DNA of 64,000 nt from Rutidosis leptorrhynchoides (Eukaryota; Streptophyta; Magnoliopsida; Asterales; Asteraceae). Under the pieces are notes generated by a model. It was not told the origin of the DNA. It did no database searches and was given only the letters and a program-made list of their open reading frames with translations. Positions 59,382-64,000 of this stretch are shown here, piece by piece. The stretch spans positions 193,661,001-193,725,000 of the forward strand of contig NC_092337.1 in assembly GCF_046630445.1 (NCBI RefSeq). Reading direction: 5' to 3'. The translations under genes were made by a program, and so were the position numbers. Numbering within the stretch: position 1 is the first letter of the stretch; each line of letters starts with the position of its first letter.

Positions 59382-61377
59382 TGATAATGCTAAAAACGAA
59401 CATATATTTCATAGCATTATTCCTCAAGAAAGACAAGCTTTTAGTTGCAATTGTTCTATTTAAAAGTGATATTTGTTTAAATAATAAAAGGTGAAGACAA
59501 AAGACAGATTCGACGAATTGAAGACGCAAACGACCAAAAAGCTCAAAAGTACAAAAAACAATCAAAGAGGTTCCAATTATTGATAAGAAACGTCTCGAAA
59601 TTACAAAAGTACAAGATTCAAAACGCAAAGTACAAGATATTAAATTATACGCAAGGACGTTTGAAAATCCGGAACCGGGACCAGAGTCAACTCTCAACGC
59701 TCGACGCAACAGACTAAAAATTACAAGTCAACTATGCATATGAATATAATATAATATATAATTAATTCTTAAAATTAATATATATATTATATTATATTTA
59801 TAAAACATCGGCACAAGGAAACAAGCAACATGTGAGCTCTCCCAGCTGGCCATGCGATCGCATGGCCAGGAAGAAGAAAGTCCATGCGATCGCATGGCAT
59901 GAAAAGTCAGGCCACATCTCCTATAAATTCGCAGTTTGGTGAACGCAAAAATATATATCCATCAATCTCTCTATCTATATACGTAATATTTATATTTATA
60001 ATTTATATTTTAATTTTAATTTTAATTATAATTCTAATAATAAGGGTATGTTAGCAAATGTTGTAAGGGTGTAAGTCGAAATTCTGTCCGTGTAACGCTA
60101 CGCTATTTTTAAGCATTGTAAGTTATGTTCAACCTTTTTAATTTAATGTCTCGTAGCTAAGTTATTATTATGCTTATTTAATCCGAAGTAATCATGATGT
60201 TGGGCTAATTACTAAAATTGGGTAATTGGGCTTTGTACCATAATTGGGGTTTGGACAAAAGAACGACACTTGTGGAAATTAGACTATGGGCTATTAATGG
60301 CTTTATATTTGTTTAACTAAATGATAGTTTGTTAATGTTAATATAAAGATTTACAATTGGGCATCCCTATAAATTACCATATACACTCGATCGGACACGA
60401 TGGGTGGGGTATTTATATGTACGAATAATCGTTCATTTAACCGGACACGGGAATGGATGAATAGCCACTAGAATAATTAAAACAGGGGTGAAATTATGTA
60501 CAAGGACACTTGGTATAATTGAAAACAAAATATTAAAACCTTGGGTTACACTCAGTCGACATCCTGTGTAATTATTAAACAAATTATTAAAATATTGTTA
60601 CAGTTTAAGTCCCCAATTAGTTGGAATATTTAACTTCGGGTATAAGGATAATTTGACGAGGACACTCGCACTTTATATTTATGACTGATGGACTGTTATG
60701 GACAAAAACCAGACGGACATATTAAATAATCCAGGACAAAGGACAATTAACCCATGGGCATAAAACTAAAATCAACACGTCAAACATCATGGTTACGGAA
60801 GTTTAAATAAGCATAATTCTTTTATTTCATATTTAATTTCCTTTATTTTATATTTAATTGCACTTCTAATTATCGCATTTTTATTTATTGTTATTGTATT
60901 TAATTGCACTTTTAATTATCGTACTTTTTAATTATCGCAAGTTTATTTTATCGCACTTTTATTATTCGTAATTTCATTATCGTTATTTACTTTATGCTTT
61001 AAATTAAGTCTTGTATTTATTTATTATTTTACATTTGGTTTTAACTGCGACTAAAGTTTTAAAATCGACAAATCGGTCATTAAATGGTAAAAACCCCCCT
61101 TTATAATAATAATATTACTTATATATATATTTGTATTTTTATAAAAATAAACTAATATAGCGTTAAGCTTTGTTTAAAGATTTTCCCTGTGGAACGAACC
61201 GGACTTACTAAAAACTACACTACTGTACGATTAGGTACACTGCCTTTAAGTGTTGTAGCAAGGTTTAAGTATATCCATTCTCTAAATAAATAAATATCTT
61301 GTGTAAAATTGTATCGTATTTAATAGTATTTTCTGCTAAAACATAAAGCTATTTTATATACACCTCGCATAACATCA
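59382..61377 (+). repeat. 3' LTR of element A
   Basis: 1996 bp, same GC-word pair as the 5' LTR (59851 and 59883, 32 bp apart). Ends AACATCA, followed by ATCAC. Confidence 0.94.
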
Positions 61378-62325
61378 ATCACTTTCACATCCACAAACAC
61401 TCCCATCTTATCTTAGAGAGAGAGAGAGAGTTCTAGAGAGAGGAAGCTTGAATGGATGATGAAGATGGTGATTTTTGCCCAAATTGAAAGCGAGTTTTGG
61501 TTCTCCTTGGTGTTTCTTGTTACTAGCTCGGTTTTGGAGTTGAGGTAAACCCTCGATTCGATTTAATTACTTTGATTTTGATTTGGGGTTAGGGTTTGAG
61601 CTAGTTAGGGTTATAAACCCCATTTCTTGTGAAATTTGGGGGTCATGGGTATTGTTAGTGTAATTAAACCCAATTATTGTGGGTTTAGGGTTAGATGACA
61701 AATTTGGAAGCATTTGTTATTGGTTTGGGTGTTAATCACTAGATTGTAAGTGTGTTGGTGATTTAGATATTCATAAGAACATGTTAGTTGGTTAAAATGG
61801 GTGTTAACCTTGATTTGGAGTCAAACTAAGATATGAGGTCAAATTTGGTAATGACACAAAGTTTGGATTAATTGGATGATAAGCACTTTTGTTAAGTGTT
61901 TAACGGCATTTGATATGATTACTACCTAAGTAGTAATTTAGTGTTAAGACCTAGGTTGGTTTAAATGGCGTCAAGTATAATTTAGGTTAAATTGTACTTG
62001 TTGAATGGGTCGGAATTACCATCCGTAGTGGTAATTGGTGAAGTCCACTTTAGGTGTCTAAATGGGCGGATTGTGGAAGTAGGTATAAACCCTCGGTTAA
62101 GGGTGTTGAAGTCGAATTCTCTTGTAGAGAATGTATGTTGATTGTGTGTATATCTATATGCGTATTATAGGTAAAAGCTTGCTCGGTTGCGTTTGGAGGC
62201 GGTTTACATATATGATTTGTGCGGGCATCTCGAGGTGAGTGGAATGATTATACATGTGTGTATATAATGTATCTATTTGTAGGGCGGGGAAGGGGCCGGG
62301 GTATATGTTGTTTATACCACCAAGA

Positions 62326-62486
62326 GTTAGTGATATATTTCGTTGTACACTAACGATGGATATTTCGTTGTCCAAATTGCCCAAGAGTTAGTGATACATT
62401 TCGTTGTACACTAACGTTTGCTTGAACAGATATTTCGTTGTCCGTGTCACCTCGGGGTTAGTGATATATTTCGTTGTACACTAACG
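62326..62486. repeat. Triple hairpin repeat in LTR D
   Basis: Three 30-bp units at 62326, 62387 and 62457, each GTTAGTG, then A/T-rich ATTTCGTTGTA, then CACTAAC: a 7-bp stem and 15-nt loop. Between units lies GATATTTCGTTGTCC, a partial copy of the loop. Confidence 0.92.
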
Positions 62487-63150
62487 GTTATTATGAACAC
62501 CGATGGGAAATTCGAAGTACCATTCCCTTGTGTGTTGGTTAACCTTAATTACGTGTTGTAATGTAGCATAATATATTATTCGAGTTATATATGCTATTGT
62601 TGTGCTAGCTTGTGGTCTTGAAGATTGTAGCGTTATACTTTGCGATGGTATGCTATATAAATTGCTAGCGTGTATGAGGTATTTGTGTAAGTGTTTGCAA
62701 GTAGGTATATTATATATGTATATGTATAATTATTGCATTCACTAAGCGCTAGCTTACCCTCTCGTTGTTTACCTTTTTACAGGTATCGTGTTATGAAGCT
62801 AGTTAGTCGTTAGACTAGATGTGTAGGAGCGCTGGGGCTCGACGAGGTAGCTATTGGATATTTGAACGCGGTTTGGGGATTTTGTAGTCCCCGAGATTAT
62901 GCTCTTGGTATCGGGTTGGGTTATAGAGTCCTAACTCGTCTAAATGTAGATTGGGTTGAACTTGTATTTTTGTACTTAATGATAATTTGGGCATATGTGG
63001 GCCCGGTGTCGTAAAGTTCGTTTTATTATTGGAACGTGTTAGTTTTACTTATTGTAATATGTCGTGAAAGCCGTTTTGTCAAATAGTGTCGGGTAGTGGT
63101 AGATCTTTTTGCGTAAAATGAACATTTTGATCAGAACTGTCCAGGCCTTT

Positions 63151-63188
63151 GTGCGCGCCACGCACATAGGGGGTTGCGCGCCGCGCAC
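63151..63188. repeat. GC-word pair, LTR D right end
   Basis: GCGCGCCACGC (63153) and TGCGCGCCGCGCA (63175-63187, inverted repeat with one central base); cores 23 bp apart as at the LTR's left end. Confidence 0.88.
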
Positions 63189-63256
63189 CCCACTGTAAAT
63201 AAAAAAAAAATCTTTTGCTGCGTATTTGGTTGGATAACGGGTTGAGTCGTTACAAG

Positions 63257-63269
63257 TGGTATCAGAGCA
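63257..63269 (+). other. Primer binding site, initiator-Met type (D)
   Basis: TGGTATCAGAGCA, two bases after the LTR end CGTTACA. Confidence 0.88.
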
Positions 63270-63683
63270 TAGTCTAAGGGAATTAGGTGACCTTGGAATA
63301 GGTGCCTAGTCTTAGACTTATTGGCGGTTATGCATTATTTGCGGGACTTGTAGGAATACGGGTCGGATTGAGATTTGTTAGTGCCTTAGAGTAGGTGACT
63401 AACTAGGGCTTGTGTTTGTCCAATGCGGGATTATGTGGGGCCTTATTTCGTGAGTAAATTAGTGCCTTAGATTACTAGTGCCTAATGTAAGTAGGCGAAC
63501 TTGGACGTTGTGTTAGTGATAGTCACCTAGGTTGTAGGTTGACTTGTAGTTGCGGTGTACTGTGTATATCTATTATTATATTGTATATAGGTGTATATAT
63601 ATACAGGTATCTATTTGTGCGGTGTCCTAGGGGCGAATCTATTGGAAAGATTCGAATGTTTGACGGTTTTGAGTGATCACGTT
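63270..63683 (+). other. Leader of element D
   Basis: Untranslated leader with repeated TAGTGCCTTAGA/TAGTGCCTAATG-type phrases. No gag is reached before the next LTR insertion at 63684. Confidence 0.6.
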
Positions 63684-64000
63684 TGATAATGCTAAAAACG
63701 AACATATATTTCATAGCATTATTCCGCAAGAAAGACAAGCTTTTAGATGCAATTGTTCTATTTACAAGTGATATTCGTTTAAATAATAAAAGGTGAAGAC
63801 AAAAGACAGATTCGATGAATTGAAGACGCAAAGGTCCAAAAAGCTCAAAAGTACAAAGTACAATCAAAGAGGTTCCAAATATTGATGAGAAACGTCTCGA
63901 AATTACAAGAGTACAACATTCAAAAACGCAAAGTACAAAATATAAAATTGTACGCAAGGACGTTCGAAAATCCGGAACCGGGACATGAGTCAACTCTCAA
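63684..64000 (+). repeat. LTR C, start of another A/B-family LTR
   Basis: Begins TGATAATGCTAAAAACGAAC and follows the A/B LTRs closely to the window end, inserted in the leader of D. Solo LTR or full element cannot be told here. Confidence 0.92.

Larger units (their letters stand above)
27257..61377 (+). mobile_element. Element A: Athila retrotransposon split by element B
   Basis: LTRs 27257-29255 and 59382-61377. Removing B and one duplicated target leaves about 17.1 kb. Flanks ATAAC (27252-27256) and ATCAC (61378-61382) match at four of five bases, a probable target duplication with one later change. It has tRNA-Asp primer site, gag-pol in a single 5604-nt frame, small zinc-knuckle ORF, spliced ATHILA-ORF gene, long 3' UTR and PPT. 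Gag-pol has four in-frame stops, a gag zinc-knuckle Cys-to-Ser and an integrase Asp-to-His, so this copy cannot move alone. Confidence 0.93.
61383..63254 (+). repeat. LTR D, right piece (gypsy)
   Basis: Resumes after element A and ends GGGTTGAGTCGTTACA, two bases before an initiator-Met primer site, so this is the 5' LTR of an element that continues to the right. Net LTR length is about 2.13 kb. It contains (GA)n at about 61415-61432, three hairpin repeats at 62326-62486, and a GC-word pair at 63151-63188. Confidence 0.8.

Overview
The window is plant nuclear DNA. It is AT-rich, dominated by nested LTR retrotransposons, and holds one clear host gene, an intronless chloroplast J-domain protein of the Arabidopsis J11 type at 25276-25776. 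The look of the elements suggests a eudicot, perhaps Asteraceae; that is an impression from memory, not a proof. I see no rRNA, functional tRNA, CRISPR or prokaryotic feature.

Left part (1-13129): a probable gypsy LTR remnant on the minus strand carries a tRNA-derived SINE-like piece and abuts a decayed Ty1-copia 3' end (2300-13109). That copia tail was split by element E (3571-11369), an Athila-like element with 1.95-kb LTRs, a tRNA-Asp primer site, broken gag and a protease but no reverse transcriptase or integrase. E has a perfect target duplication (GTTCC). A 447-bp hAT-type element with an 8-bp duplication sits inside the copia LTR.

Middle (13130-24365): a minus-strand Tekay-like chromovirus with 2.8-2.9-kb LTRs, an initiator-Met primer site, one gag-pol frame broken by two in-frame stops, and an extra acidic ORF upstream of gag. 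Its 3' LTR lacks its last ~114 bp. Then comes the host gene island, about 24.5-27.0 kb.

Right part (26998-64000): three nested levels. LTR D (gypsy, Met primer site) is split by Athila element A (27257-61377), whose pol gene is split by sibling element B (34339-51343; target duplication CCCAC). A and B are 17-kb elements with collinear 5604-nt gag-pol frames, a small basic zinc-knuckle ORF, and a spliced ATHILA-ORF1-type gene with a short ATG exon and a ~637-bp intron. Another LTR of the same family (C) starts at 63684 and runs out of the window.

The most striking unexplained signal is a set of GC-rich, CpG-rich inverted-repeat words that occur in pairs in the non-coding parts of four element families (E, A, B, D). 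A uses CATGCGATCGCATG and B uses CCGCGACTCGCGG, at the same three places (just upstream of the LTR TATA box, in the gag leader, and upstream of the ATHILA-ORF exon), with the same 31-32 bp spacing. E and D use other words at 20-23 bp spacing. The flanking arms often change together so that the inverted repeat is kept. I know of no description of this.
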